A stretch of DNA of 64,000 nt from Rhodobacteraceae bacterium DSL-40 (GTDB taxonomy: Bacteria; Pseudomonadota; Alphaproteobacteria; Rhodobacterales; Rhodobacteraceae), in NCBI GenBank assembly GCA_003258405.1, contig QKPN01000001.1:496001-560000 (forward strand). The letters run 5' to 3'. A program made the translations under genes and the position numbers. Shown piece by piece: positions 1-11,575 of this stretch; the first letter of the stretch is position 1, and every line of letters begins with the position of its first letter. Below the pieces are notes generated by a model. The model saw only the letters and a list, made by a program, of their open reading frames with translations. It did no database searches and had not been told where the DNA came from.

Positions 1-1026
1 GCCGCCGATCAGGCCGATGATGAAGAAGAGGGAGACCGCGAGCGGCCCCCAGACGCCGTAATCGGCGCTTGCGTAGCCCGTGCCGGTCGCCACCGAGGTC
101 ACGTTGAAGAGGACCTCGCGGAAGGCCGGCTCGAAGGCGCCTTCGGCCCGCATGGCGTAGTAGACCGAGAGGACGAGGGTGAAGCAGCCGATGACGATCA
201 GGAAGCCCTGGATCTGGGTGTCGCGCAGGATCGGCCGCGCCGAGCCGGCGGCGAGCTGCATGAAGCGGACGAAGGGAAGTGCGGCGAGAACCATGAAGAT
301 CACAGAAACATAATGGGTGCCTGCCCCATAGATACTGAAGGACGCATCGGTATTGGCCATGCCGCCGGTCGAGATCGTGGTCATCGCATGCACGAGGGCG
401 TCGAACGGCACCATTCCCGTAAAGATATAGGCCATGAAACAGAGGAAGGTCAGCAGGAAATAGATCGAGGTCAGCGACATCGCGATCGTTCCGGCGCGCG
501 GCAGCATCTTGCCGAGGGTATCGAAGGCTTCGGAGCGGAAGATCTGCATGCCGCCGACCTTGAGCGTCGGCAGGAAGACCATGGCCACGACGATGATCCC
601 GAGCCCGCCGAACCACTGGAGCATGCCGCGCCAGAGCAGGACGCCGGGCGGCAGGCTCTCGAGCCCGCTGAAGACGGTGGCGCCGGTGGTGGTGAGCGCC
701 GACATCGCCTCGAAGAAGGCATCGGTGAAGGAGGCGTGGGGCTCGCCCATCATGAAGGGGAGCGCGCCGAAGAAGGGAAAGACCGCCCAGATCACGGTTG
801 CGAGCAGGAAGCTTTCCTGAACCCCGATCCGGCGCCGGTCGCAGTTGGCGCAGGCGAGGGAGACGGTGGCCCCGGTCACGACGGTGATGATGGCGGCAGC
901 GGAGAATTCGCCCGCATTCTGCCCATGCCCGACCACGAGGTTGGCCAGGAGTGGCAGGATCATCGACCCGCCAAGGGCTGCCACAAGCCAGCCGACCAGA
1001 TACCCCGCGGGTCTGAGATCAATCAT
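1..1026 (-). CDS. trkH: TrkH-type potassium uptake protein, partial (3' end outside window)
   Basis: Membrane subunit of the Trk/Ktr K+ uptake system. Translating the minus strand from the ATG at 1026 gives 342 codons with no stop before the window edge, so the C-terminal third is missing. The product is very hydrophobic and contains three of the pore-loop signatures of the SKT superfamily: TTTGATVFSGLE near residue 112, TTISTGG near 215, and VATGTGY near 310, each with the Gly that lines the selectivity filter. It starts MIDLRPAGYLVGWLV, a plausible first membrane helix. The partner TrkA is not in the window. Family assignment is firm; Trk versus Ktr cannot be decided from this part. Confidence 0.9.
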   Translation of the reverse strand, partial: MIDLRPAGYLVGWLVAALGGSMILPLLANLVVGHGQNAGEFSAAAIITVVTGATVSLACANCDRRRIGVQESFLLATVIWAVFPFFGALPFMMGEPHASFTDAFFEAMSALTTTGATVFSGLESLPPGVLLWRGMLQWFGGLGIIVVAMVFLPTLKVGGMQIFRSEAFDTLGKMLPRAGTIAMSLTSIYFLLTFLCFMAYIFTGMVPFDALVHAMTTISTGGMANTDASFSIYGAGTHYVSVIFMVLAALPFVRFMQLAAGSARPILRDTQIQGFLIVIGCFTLVLSVYYAMRAEGAFEPAFREVLFNVTSVATGTGYASADYGVWGPLAVSLFFIIGLIGG

Positions 1027-1559
1027 GAGCGGATCGTTGGCGTGCGCCGCTGCGGCTGTCAAGCGCGCGTGAGGGGGGCAAAACCGGCCCTCGGGCGGGC
1101 CCCTTTCGCGGTGAAAGCAGGGCGTTTCACCGTGAAAATCACAAAATCGCGTTGAAATCATTGAATTTTAAGGTAAACAAATCATGAATCGCACCCAAGT
1201 CAAGGCTCATGCCGCACGGCGCCTGAGGCCGGCTGAGGCTGCGCCCTGGGGAAGCGGGCGCAGCGGGCCGGATGCGCAGATGCCGCCGGGGCAGGCCAGG
1301 GCCGGTCCGGTGCCATGATGTGCAATGGCAGCCGCGGGCCTTACGGCGGAGCGTTTCCCGCCCGAGGGGGCCCGCAGGGATGCCAGGAGGACGGAGGGTC
1401 AGGTGGGCAGAGGCCCTCCGGCGGAGCGGCGGCCACGGGGCGCGTCCCCGTCGGAGACGGTGGGCTGCCCGTTCGGCCAGCCCTGGGCGCTTTTGCCGGA
1501 GCGCGACGTCGCTCGTCCTGTCTCGGATTGCAGCGGGGCCGGTTGCGGCCCCGGCGCGT
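1027..1559. other. intergenic region, no convincing gene
   Basis: This 533-base gap lies between the start of trkH (minus) and the end of folE2 (minus). An AT-rich patch at 1135-1185 could hold the trkH promoter. A 44-codon plus-strand frame at 1184-1318 begins with ATG behind an AAGG, but its Arg/Pro/Gly-rich product resembles nothing I know. The rest is GC-rich and open in several frames, as expected by chance at this GC content. I see no RNA gene here. Confidence 0.5.
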
Positions 1560-2681
1560 TCAGCCGACGTGATAGAGCGAGTCGAAGAGGCGCGGATCGT
1601 AGCTCGCCTGCTTGAAGGTATCGCCCTTGGTCAGGATCGAGACGGCATCGTGGCTGTGAAGCGATTCCTGATGGCTCGCGACGACGCGGAAATCGCCGAT
1701 GCGCGGATCGCTCTCGAGGCTCGCGCAGAGCAGCCGGACCGCATCCTCGACGAAGATCGGATGCGCGCCGTTGAGCTCGGCGAATGCCTGCTCGTCCTCG
1801 CGCTTCACCATCACCTGGGTCTCGGTCGGGATCGCCTTGTTGCAGAGATCGACGATGTCCTCGAACCAGAGCATGTCATCGCCGGAGATCTCGAGCGAGA
1901 CACGGGCGACGGACCGCTGCGAATGCGGTGTCGCGAGCTGGTTGCGGGTCCGGCGGGCATGCTCGGAGAGCTCGAGCGAGCACGGGCAGGTCGAGGAATA
2001 GACGTAATCGAGATGCACGATCCGCTGCGTCTGCTGCGCGTTCTTCGCCATCTCGAGCGCGACATTGTAATACTGGTAGCCCTCGAGCCCGGAGCGGAGC
2101 GCCCGGCGCAGCATCGGGTAGCGCAGGCGCATCTGGATGCGGGCATCGAAGCTTTCGAGATCGGCAAGATAGGACTCGAGTACGCCGCCGATCACCTCGA
2201 AGGAGAACGACTCCTCGGCATGCTTGTAGAAGGACCGGATGATCCGGCTCATGTTGATGCCCTTCTTGTTCGCCTCGAGCGAGACGGAACCGGTCACCGA
2301 GGTTTCGAGCTGGACCTCGCCGCCCTCGCGGGTACGGAAGCGGATCGGAAGGACAAAGTTTGAAATACCAACATGTTGGATCGCGGTCTTCGCGCCCTTT
2401 ATGAGGCTTTCGGGGCCATTCTGCAGATCCGGGAGCCCGCCGCGATAGGCCTCGTCGGCCAGAAAGCCGTGCGGATAGCTGCGCGAAAATTCCGGATAGG
2501 CGGGCCGACGCGGCGCGACGCCCGCAATCGCTTCCGCAAACGGATCGCCGGCATCAGGCGTGCCGGTGCGCGCCCAGGCCTGAAGGACGCGCAGCGCATC
2601 CTCGACCTCGGACCGGCTTGGGCGCGCATCTTCGATTTCCGTACGCGACTCGCGGCGGATTTCGGAACTCAAAGCATTCAT
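1560..2681 (-). CDS. folE2: GTP cyclohydrolase FolE2 (type IB)
   Basis: Converts GTP to 7,8-dihydroneopterin triphosphate, the first step of folate (and queuosine) synthesis; the FolE2 family does this without the strict zinc need of FolE. The product is 373 residues with the family signature STCPCS (metal/catalytic Cys) near residue 230, followed by SEHARRTRNQLATPHSQRS, and ends SLYHVG. I start at the ATG at 2681 because GGAG sits 8 nt upstream; the GTG nine bases earlier overlaps that ribosome site. It follows metZ on the same strand with a 205-base gap carrying a perfect inverted repeat (separate entry), so it probably has its own control. Confidence 0.93.
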   Translation of the reverse strand: MNALSSEIRRESRTEIEDARPSRSEVEDALRVLQAWARTGTPDAGDPFAEAIAGVAPRRPAYPEFSRSYPHGFLADEAYRGGLPDLQNGPESLIKGAKTAIQHVGISNFVLPIRFRTREGGEVQLETSVTGSVSLEANKKGINMSRIIRSFYKHAEESFSFEVIGGVLESYLADLESFDARIQMRLRYPMLRRALRSGLEGYQYYNVALEMAKNAQQTQRIVHLDYVYSSTCPCSLELSEHARRTRNQLATPHSQRSVARVSLEISGDDMLWFEDIVDLCNKAIPTETQVMVKREDEQAFAELNGAHPIFVEDAVRLLCASLESDPRIGDFRVVASHQESLHSHDAVSILTKGDTFKQASYDPRLFDSLYHVG

Positions 2682-2721
2682 GTCGCCCACTCCACGTTAC
2701 GGCCCCGGCACTCTAAACAGA

Positions 2722-2736
2722 TTGGAAAGATTCCAA
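2722..2736. promoter_or_regulatory. perfect 6-3-6 inverted repeat upstream of folE2
   Basis: TTGGAA-AGA-TTCCAA lies 41 bases upstream of the folE2 start codon, inside an A-rich stretch. The perfect symmetry and promoter-proximal position fit a dimeric repressor site. FolE2 is known in several bacteria to be Zur-controlled, but this sequence does not match the Zur consensus I know, so the regulator is unassigned. Confidence 0.35.
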
Positions 2737-2886
2737 GAAGAAAAAAGGGTCCATCAGAACATATGGCCAGTGCATTGACACTACACAACCTTTGCGTGAA
2801 AATCGACGGCAAAATCGCGCAGAAGTTACGACTTATGCGCATATGTGTCTTGCGTGCCGCGCAATGGCCCCGACAGCCGCGTGCCG

Positions 2887-4080
2887 TCAGACGGCTTCGA
2901 GGGCGGCCAGAAGATCCGCGACGAGATCGCCTGCATCCTCGAGGCCGACGGAAATCCGCACCATTCCATCGCTGATGCCGAGCGCTGCGCGCTGCTCGGG
3001 GCTCAGGCGCTGATGCGTCGTGGTGGCAGGATGGGTCACGAGGCTCTTGGCATCGCCGAGATTGTTGGTGATGCGGAAGATCCGCAGCGCATCGAGGAAC
3101 CGGAAGGCCGCCGGCTTGCCGCCCGCGACCTCAATCGCGATCATCGTGCCGCCCGCCTCCATCTGGCGCCGGACAAGCTCGGCCTGCGGGTGGTCGGGCA
3201 GGCCCGGATAGATCACCCTGGGGACGTTCGGATGGCCCTGGAGCGCCTCGGCGATGCGCTGCGCGCTCGCGGCCTGGGCACGGCAGCGCAGGTCGAGGGT
3301 CTCGAGGCCCTTGAGCATGATCCAGGCGTTGAACGGGCTCAGCGCGCCGCCGGTGTGCTTGAGATAGGCCTCGAAGGTGCCGCGGATGAACTCGCGCGTG
3401 CCGAGCACGATGCCGCCGAGGCAGCGCCCCTGCCCGTCGATGTGCTTGGTGGCGGAATAGATCACCACATCGGCGCCGAGCGCGATGCTGCGCTGGAAGA
3501 TCGGCGTGGCGAAGACGTTGTCGACCACGACGATCGCGCCGACGGCATGGGCGATCTCGGCAACCGCGGCAATGTCGATGACCTCGAGGGTCGGGTTCGA
3601 CATCGCCTCGAGGAAGACGAGCTTGGTGCCCGGACGCACGGCGGCCCGCCACTGGTCGAGATCGGCGCCGTCGACGAAATCCACCTCGACGCCGAAGCGC
3701 GGCAGCAGGGTTTCGGTGATGTAGAGGCAGCTCCCGAAGAGCGCCTTGGCCGAGACGATGTGATCGCCCGCCTTGAGCTGCGAGAAGAGCGCGCCGTTGA
3801 CCGCCGCCATGCCGGACGCGGTGGCAAAGGCGTCCTCCGCACCTTCGAGCGCGGCCATGCGCTCTTCGAACATGCGCACGGTGGGGTTGCCGTAGCGGGC
3901 ATAGATGAATTCGTCGGGGCCGGATTCGATGAAGCGCGCCTCGGCCTGTGCGGCACTCTCGTAGACGAAGCCCTGGGTCAGGAAGATCGCCTCGGACATC
4001 TCACCGTACTGGCTGCGGCGGGAGCCCGCATGCACGAGTTTCGTACGAGTGTTCCAGTCGTTCGCGGAGTCTTTCGCCAT
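2887..4080 (-). CDS. metZ: O-succinylhomoserine sulfhydrylase
   Basis: PLP enzyme of the Cys/Met metabolism family making homocysteine directly from O-succinylhomoserine and sulfide in the cytosol. The 397-residue product has the family's usual length. The PLP lysine is about K212 in SATKHIDGQGR, the phosphate-binding region is TASGMAAVNGALFSQL near residue 85, and the C-terminal end carries NLGDAKSLVTHPATTTH. The HIDGQGR context and the lack of cystathionine-lyase features favour MetZ over MetB/MetC. It is divergent from the hydrolase at 4315 with a 234-base gap. I looked in that gap for a SAM-type riboswitch and did not find one. Confidence 0.92.
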   Translation of the reverse strand: MAKDSANDWNTRTKLVHAGSRRSQYGEMSEAIFLTQGFVYESAAQAEARFIESGPDEFIYARYGNPTVRMFEERMAALEGAEDAFATASGMAAVNGALFSQLKAGDHIVSAKALFGSCLYITETLLPRFGVEVDFVDGADLDQWRAAVRPGTKLVFLEAMSNPTLEVIDIAAVAEIAHAVGAIVVVDNVFATPIFQRSIALGADVVIYSATKHIDGQGRCLGGIVLGTREFIRGTFEAYLKHTGGALSPFNAWIMLKGLETLDLRCRAQAASAQRIAEALQGHPNVPRVIYPGLPDHPQAELVRRQMEAGGTMIAIEVAGGKPAAFRFLDALRIFRITNNLGDAKSLVTHPATTTHQRLSPEQRAALGISDGMVRISVGLEDAGDLVADLLAALEAV

Positions 4081-4314
4081 GTCGGATGCCGCCGGACCGC
4101 CCGGCCCCCCAAGTTTTCCTAGCCAGAAAGGCGTGGTGCTTCACGCGCGGCCTTACTGGACGCCTTACGCTGGGTCAATGGCGCCATCCCGGCGGTGCGG
4201 CCGGCCCGGTTCATGTCACGATTGCGTCACCCGAATGCCATGCCGTTTTCAAGAATTTCACCTAAATTTTCGGAAAATTCGCGATTTCGGGCAGTTTGCT
4301 GACGGACAAGGGCC

Positions 4315-5325
4315 ATGGCGTATCTGGGACTTGCAGCCTCCCCCGGCGGATTGCGCGCGATCCGCAGCGGCGGAGATCTCGCCACCCGCATCGCGCGGCA
4401 TCATGCGCGGCTGCCCGCGGGCGCGCCGATCGTCATCCTCATTCACGGCTACCGTTTCGATCCCCATGACCGCGCCGCCGATCCGCACCGGCACATTTTC
4501 GCCTTTCGCGAGGCCGCGCAGGCCCGCAGGGCGCGGAGCTGGCCGCGGGGGCTCGGTTTCACCCGCCATGCCGATGCCGCGGGGCTCTGCATCGGCTTCG
4601 GCTGGCCCGCGCAGATCCCGCATCTCGGGAGCCTGATGGCGCGCGGGCGGACGGGGTTTGCACAAGTCTATTCGGATGCAAGGGGTTACGGGGCTCAGCT
4701 CGCGCATCTCATGAGGCTACTTGCGCGCCATGCGCCGGGGCGGCGGGTGGATATCGTCGCCCATTCGCTCGGCGCACGGGTGGCGCTCGCGGCCCTTCCG
4801 GCGCTCGAGCACGCGCCGGGACGGATGATCCTGCTCGGGGCGGCGGAATTCGATGGCGCGGCGCTGGCGTTTCTCTCCGCGCTGCGGACCGAGGCGCGGC
4901 CGGAGATCTACAATGTCACCGCGCGCTCGAACGACGCCTATGACGCGCTCTTCGAGACCTTCGCGCCGCGGCGGGGCCCGCATGACCGCGCCCTGGGCCT
5001 CGGGCTCGGCCGCCGGGTGCCGGACTGGCTCGACATCCAGCTCGATCGCGCGGATGTGACCGCCTGGGTTAACGATCGGGGCATCCCGCTCACGCCCGCG
5101 CAGACGCGCCTCTGCCACTGGAGCTTCTACACCCGCAGCGGGGCGTTCGGGGTCTATCGCGCCATTCTCGGGCGCAAGCCCGGTTGGGATATCAATACCT
5201 TGCGGAACGTTCCCGGGTTCGGCGCACAGGAGCCGCGCTGGAGCCGGATGCGGCCCGGCCTCGGGCTGCCGGGCGGTGGAGCGGCGGAGACCGGCGCACT
5301 GCCGGCGGGACTGAAAAGCGCTTGA
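4315..5325 (+). CDS. alpha/beta hydrolase of unknown substrate
   Basis: 336 residues with an alpha/beta-hydrolase core. IVILIHGYRFDP near residue 40 gives the oxyanion-hole strand and HG, and DIVAHSLGARVALAAL near residue 145 carries the nucleophile elbow (A-H-S-L-G). The layout resembles the DUF900-type hydrolases, but the substrate is unknown. There is no signal peptide, so it is probably cytosolic. AAGGGCC precedes the ATG. The C-terminal 40 residues are Gly/Pro/Arg-rich and look disordered. It lies alone between divergent metZ and the co-directional glutathione transferase 62 bases downstream. Confidence 0.75.
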   Translation: MAYLGLAASPGGLRAIRSGGDLATRIARHHARLPAGAPIVILIHGYRFDPHDRAADPHRHIFAFREAAQARRARSWPRGLGFTRHADAAGLCIGFGWPAQIPHLGSLMARGRTGFAQVYSDARGYGAQLAHLMRLLARHAPGRRVDIVAHSLGARVALAALPALEHAPGRMILLGAAEFDGAALAFLSALRTEARPEIYNVTARSNDAYDALFETFAPRRGPHDRALGLGLGRRVPDWLDIQLDRADVTAWVNDRGIPLTPAQTRLCHWSFYTRSGAFGVYRAILGRKPGWDINTLRNVPGFGAQEPRWSRMRPGLGLPGGGAAETGALPAGLKSA

Positions 5326-5387
5326 ACCTTTTGAGGGCTTCGCGTGTTGTGTAATTCAAGACCGAACATTCCATAAAGGTATCCGCA

Positions 5388-6092
5388 ATGACCCGACCGA
5401 TCGAACTCCATTACTGGCCGACGCCCAATGGCTGGAAGATTGCCATCGCGCTCGAGGAGATGGGGCTTCCCTACAACGTGCATCTCGTCAACATCGGCGC
5501 CGGCGATCAGTTCAAGGCCGAGTTCCTGAAGATCTCGCCCAACAACCGCATGCCCGCGATCGTGGACCCCGAGGGACCGGACGGCGCGCCGATCGCCATC
5601 TTCGAGTCGGGCGCGATCCTGCAGTATCTCGCGCGCAAGACCGGCATGTTCTGCGGCAGCACCGAGCGCGAGCGGATCGAAGTCGACAAGTGGCTGATGT
5701 GGCAGATGGGCGGGCTCGGGCCGATGGCGGGCCAGGCGCATCACTTCCTGCGCTATGCCCCGGCGATGGAGCCTGCGAACGACCTGCCCTATGCCAAGGA
5801 GCGTTACCGCAACGAGGTCGCCCGGCTCTACGGCGTGCTCGACCGCCAGCTTGCCCATCATGATTATGTCGCCGGCCCCTACTCGATCGCCGACATGGCG
5901 ATCTGGCCCTGGGCGAGCCTCTGGGAAGGCCAGGAGCAGACGATCGCCGATTTCCCGAACATGGCGGCCTGGCTCGAGCGCGTGGGCGCGCGGCCGGGCG
6001 TGCAGGCGGGCCGGGCGCTGGCGGCAGACCAGCGCAGCAACCTCCAGGACGACCGCGAGGCGCAGAAGGTGCTGTTCGGCGGGCGGCGCTGA
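5388..6092 (+). CDS. yfcG: glutathione transferase-like disulfide-bond oxidoreductase (YfcG type)
   Basis: 234 residues, close to Escherichia coli YfcG over its whole length. The N-terminal thioredoxin fold has the TPNGWK motif at residues 12-17 in place of the Tyr/Ser of classical GSTs, and ISPNNRMPAIVD and FESGAILQYLARKTG supply the glutathione-binding cis-Pro and Glu-Ser. The helical C-terminal domain has YSIADMAIWPW. YfcG-type (Nu class) enzymes reduce disulfides with two bound glutathiones rather than conjugate xenobiotics. AAAGG lies 9 bases before the ATG. It is convergent with mbfA, the two stop codons being inside one small hairpin. Confidence 0.9.
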   Translation: MTRPIELHYWPTPNGWKIAIALEEMGLPYNVHLVNIGAGDQFKAEFLKISPNNRMPAIVDPEGPDGAPIAIFESGAILQYLARKTGMFCGSTERERIEVDKWLMWQMGGLGPMAGQAHHFLRYAPAMEPANDLPYAKERYRNEVARLYGVLDRQLAHHDYVAGPYSIADMAIWPWASLWEGQEQTIADFPNMAAWLERVGARPGVQAGRALAADQRSNLQDDREAQKVLFGGRR

Positions 6093-6110
6093 GGCCGCCC
6101 GCGGCCCTCA
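6090..6110. terminator. hairpin spanning the stop codons of two convergent genes
   Basis: TGAGGCCGC pairs with GCGGCCCTCA across a 2-base loop with one bulged base. The first three bases are the stop codon of the plus-strand glutathione transferase, and the last three are the stop codon of minus-strand mbfA. There is no T-run on either side, so termination activity is inferred only from position and symmetry. Confidence 0.35.
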
Positions 6111-7091
6111 GGCATTGCCGATGAGAATGCCGGCGGCAAGCACGAGCGAGCCGCCGAGCACGACCTGGAGCGCGGCGCGCAGCCATGGGGTTTCCATGTA
6201 GCGGTGCTGGATCCAGGTGATCGCCCAGAGCTCGACGAAGACGACGCAGATCGCGATCACGGTCGCGGTGAGGAAATCGGGGATCAGGTAGGGCAACGCG
6301 TGGCCGAGCCCGCCGATCGCGGTCATGATGCCGGAGGCGAGCCCGCGCTTTACCGGCGAGCCGCGGCCGGAGATCTTGCCGTCGTCATGCGCGGCCTCGG
6401 TAAAGCCCATGGAGATCCCCGCCCCCACCGAGGCCGAGAGGCCGACGAGGAAGGTCTGGGTGGTGTCGCCGGTGGCGAAGGCGGCGGCGAAGATCGGCGC
6501 GAGCGTCGAGACCGAGCCGTCCATCAGGCCCGCGAGGCCGGGCTGCACGAAGGTGAGGATGAACTGCCGCCGTTCGGCCTGATCCTCCTCCGAGCGCACA
6601 TCGTCGGGCGTATGGGTCTCGACGAGGCGGCGCGCGAGCTTCTCATGCCCGAGCTCGGCCGCGGCAAGATCGCCCAGCAGCTTGCGCACGCCGGGATCGC
6701 TCGCCCGCGCCTCCGCCGCCTGGTAGAAGCGCGCCGCCTGCTCCTCCATCTGCTCGGCCATCGCGCGGGTCTTCTCGAGGCCGAGCGGCCGGACAAGCCA
6801 GTCGGGCCGCCGCTCGTAGAAGCCGCGCACATGTTCGCGCCGGATCAGCGGGATGTGCCCGCCGTAGCGGCTTTCGAACATGTCGATGAGGCGGCGGCGG
6901 TGTTCGTTTTCCTCCGCGGCCATCTCCTCGAAAACCCTCGCCGAGGCCGGATAGGTTGCGGAAAGACCGTCGGCATAGGCCGCGTAGATCCGCGAATCCT
7001 CTTCCTCCGACGAAATTGCCAGCGCCAGGATCTCGGCTTCGCTCAAACTGTCGAAGCTCCGCCTCGAAAAGCTCATCAGACGCTGCAACAT
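6108..7091 (-). CDS. mbfA: MbfA: membrane-bound ferritin-like iron exporter
   Basis: 327 residues in two parts. The first ~165 residues are a ferritin-like four-helix region with di-iron type Glu/His (ILALAISSEEEDSRIY, EEMAAEENEHRRRL, LAAAELGHEKLA). The remaining ~160 residues are a VIT1/CCC1-like membrane part with about five helices, beginning GLAGLMDGSVSTLAPIF. This fusion is MbfA, shown in Bradyrhizobium and Agrobacterium to export iron and protect against iron and peroxide stress. AGGAG lies 8 bases before the ATG. In those species the gene is Irr-controlled; I see no convincing Irr box in the 135 bases shared with divergent pyrC. Confidence 0.92.
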   Translation of the reverse strand: MLQRLMSFSRRSFDSLSEAEILALAISSEEEDSRIYAAYADGLSATYPASARVFEEMAAEENEHRRRLIDMFESRYGGHIPLIRREHVRGFYERRPDWLVRPLGLEKTRAMAEQMEEQAARFYQAAEARASDPGVRKLLGDLAAAELGHEKLARRLVETHTPDDVRSEEDQAERRQFILTFVQPGLAGLMDGSVSTLAPIFAAAFATGDTTQTFLVGLSASVGAGISMGFTEAAHDDGKISGRGSPVKRGLASGIMTAIGGLGHALPYLIPDFLTATVIAICVVFVELWAITWIQHRYMETPWLRAALQVVLGGSLVLAAGILIGNA

Positions 7092-7226
7092 CGGTAATCT
7101 CCTGACATCCCTAGCGGCATTGCATCATTCCGCGCCACCTTACCGCACTGCAACCCGAAGGCAAGAACCGGGGGTTGCCACGCGCGCAAACCGCGTTTAA
7201 TCGAAATGGGATATCGGGAATTCACC

Positions 7227-8267
7227 TTGACCAGTACACTCACGCTTACCCGCCCCGACGATTGGCATCTCCACCTGCGCGACCGCGCGATGATGGAGGG
7301 TGTGCTGCCGCACTCGCGGCATTTCGCGCGCGCCATCGTGATGCCCAATCTGGTGCCCCCGGTGGTGACCGCGGTGGATGCCGCCACCTACCGCGACCGC
7401 ATCCTTGCCGCCCTGCCCGACGGGCAGGATTTCACCCCGCTGATGACGCTCTATCTCACCGAGGCGACCGATGCCGCCGACGTGGCCGCCGCCCATGGCG
7501 CGGGGATCGCGACGGCGGTGAAGCTCTACCCGGCCGGCGCCACGACCAATTCCGCCAGCGGCGTGCGCGACATCGACAAGGTGATGCCGGTGCTCGAGCG
7601 GATGGCGCAGATCGGCATGCCGCTCTGCGTCCATGGCGAGATCACCGACGCCGCCGTCGACATCTTCGACCGCGAGGCCGTGTTCATCGACCGGGTGCTC
7701 GACCCGCTGCGCCGGCGGCTGCCGGAGCTGAAGGTGACGATGGAGCATGTCACCACCGCCGATGGCGTCGCCTATATCGAGAGTGCGGAGCGCAACCTCG
7801 CGGGCAGCTTCACGGTCCAGCACCTGGTGCTCAACCGCAACCACATGCTGGTGGGCGGCATCCGGCCGCATTTCTACTGCCTGCCGATCCTCAAGCGCGG
7901 CACGCACCAGAAGGCGCTGCGCCGGGCCGCGACCTCTGGCGATCCGCGTTTCTTCGTCGGCACCGACAGCGCGCCGCATCCGCAGCACGCCAAGGAAGCG
8001 GCCTGCGGCTGTGCGGGCGTCTTCTCGGCGCCGGTGGCGGTCGCCTGGCTTGCGCAGGTCTTCGAGGAAGAGGGCGCGCTCGACCGGCTCGAGGGCTTTC
8101 TTTCGCAGCACGGGCCCGCCTGGTACGGGCTCGCGCAAAACACCGGAACGATCGAGCTCGTGCGCGAGGACGCGCCGGTGCATTTTCCCGCGTCCGTCGA
8201 GACCGGCGCCGGCCCCGTGGTGGTCTTCGACCCCGGCCTGCCCCTCCACTGGCGCGTCAAGGACTGA
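7227..8267 (+). CDS. pyrC: dihydroorotase
   Basis: Zinc amidohydrolase that interconverts carbamoyl-aspartate and dihydroorotate in pyrimidine synthesis. Visible metal and catalytic features are DDWHLHLRD near residue 10, the carboxylated-lysine segment [26 protein letters not shown], and GTDSAPH near residue 248. I choose the TTG at 7227, giving [19 protein letters not shown] like other PyrC proteins, because GGGA sits 7 bases upstream; an in-frame ATG at 7206 adds seven residues but has no ribosome site. Class II (E. coli-type) enzyme, 346 residues. pyrE follows after 12 bases, so the two are one operon. Confidence 0.94.
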   Translation: MTSTLTLTRPDDWHLHLRDRAMMEGVLPHSRHFARAIVMPNLVPPVVTAVDAATYRDRILAALPDGQDFTPLMTLYLTEATDAADVAAAHGAGIATAVKLYPAGATTNSASGVRDIDKVMPVLERMAQIGMPLCVHGEITDAAVDIFDREAVFIDRVLDPLRRRLPELKVTMEHVTTADGVAYIESAERNLAGSFTVQHLVLNRNHMLVGGIRPHFYCLPILKRGTHQKALRRAATSGDPRFFVGTDSAPHPQHAKEAACGCAGVFSAPVAVAWLAQVFEEEGALDRLEGFLSQHGPAWYGLAQNTGTIELVREDAPVHFPASVETGAGPVVVFDPGLPLHWRVKD

Positions 8268-8279
8268 CAGGAGCGACGC

Positions 8280-8975
8280 ATGTTTGCGAACACCTTTCCC
8301 GATGACGCAGAGATGGCGCGTCTCACCGCCCGGATGCTCCTGGAGATCAAGGCGGTGCATTTCCGCGCCGGTGAGCCCTACAAGCTCACCTCCGGCCTTG
8401 CCTCGCCGGTCTACATCGACTGCCGCAAGCTCATCTCCTTTCCGCTGATCCGCTCGGCGCTGATGGATTTTGCCTGCGCGAAGCTCCTGCGCGACGCCGG
8501 GTTTTCGCAGTTCGACGCGGTGGCGGGCGGCGAGACGGCCGGGATTCCGTTCGCGGCCTGGATCGCCGAGCGGCTCGGGCTGCCGATGCTTTACGTGCGC
8601 AAGAAGCCCAAGGGCTTCGGGCGCGACGCGCAGATCGAGGGGGCGCTCGCCGAGGGCGCGCGGGTGCTGCTGGTCGAGGATCTGACGACCGACGGCGGCT
8701 CCAAGCTCAAGTTTGCCGAGGCGATCCGCACGGCCGGGGCCGAATGCGCCCATACGCTGGTCGTCTTCTACTACGGGGTCTTTGACCAGACCGAAGCCGT
8801 GCTGGCCAAGCATGGCCTGACGCTGCATTATCTCGCGATATGGCGCGACGTGCTCGCCGAAGCACGCGCCGGAGGACATTTCGACGAGGCGACGCTGAGG
8901 GAGGTCGAGGCCTTCCTCGAGGCACCGCTGGCGTGGTCAGCCGCCCATGGTGGGGTGGACAAGATCGCGGATTGA
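8280..8975 (+). CDS. pyrE: orotate phosphoribosyltransferase
   Basis: Makes OMP from orotate and PRPP, acting after PyrC and dihydroorotate dehydrogenase. The PRPP-binding motif [14 protein letters not shown] is near residue 124, and [17 protein letters not shown] carries the flexible catalytic loop Lys residues. 231 residues, normal for alphaproteobacterial PyrE. AGGAG lies 7 bases before the ATG. The stop codon lies inside an 8-bp hairpin. Confidence 0.94.
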   Translation: MFANTFPDDAEMARLTARMLLEIKAVHFRAGEPYKLTSGLASPVYIDCRKLISFPLIRSALMDFACAKLLRDAGFSQFDAVAGGETAGIPFAAWIAERLGLPMLYVRKKPKGFGRDAQIEGALAEGARVLLVEDLTTDGGSKLKFAEAIRTAGAECAHTLVVFYYGVFDQTEAVLAKHGLTLHYLAIWRDVLAEARAGGHFDEATLREVEAFLEAPLAWSAAHGGVDKIAD

Positions 8976-8994
8976 CCCGCCTCCCCGCGGGTCA
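8973..8994 (+). terminator. hairpin at the end of pyrE
   Basis: TGACCCGC and GCGGGTCA form an 8-bp perfect stem around a 6-base loop, starting at the pyrE stop codon. There is no T-tract after it. It may weakly end pyrCE transcription or shield the messenger end before the glycogen operon. Confidence 0.35.
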
Positions 8995-9080
8995 GGCGCA
9001 GTGACTGAGTAAGGAGTCCGGGCAGGCCCCGGTTGCTCCCGTTCTTCAACATCCGAACGCCGGAAAATCGGAGATTACCA

Positions 9081-11543
<2,463 letters not shown>

Positions 11544-11575
11544 CAGCGTAGATCTAACAACAGGAGAGGAACCCC

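Noticed and set aside
1272-2363. 363-codon plus-strand frame opposite folE2
   Set aside because: Shadow of folE2, lacking any domain.
2845-4122. Long plus-strand open frame of 425 codons opposite metZ
   Set aside because: It mirrors the well-supported metZ on the minus strand; the product is an Arg/Gly/Glu/Asp-rich shadow with no family features.
4081-4314. Possible SAM-II type riboswitch before metZ
   Set aside because: metZ leaders in alphaproteobacteria can carry SAM-II, but I could not find the CGGCUUGC and GCUAAAG-type blocks on the minus strand.
7092-7226. Irr/ICE box between mbfA and pyrC
   Set aside because: mbfA is Irr-controlled in other species, but no TTTAGAA-like inverted repeat is present here.
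7197-8879. 560-codon minus-strand frame opposite pyrC-pyrE
   Set aside because: Shadow of two clearly recognisable enzymes; high GC leaves the opposite strand open by chance.
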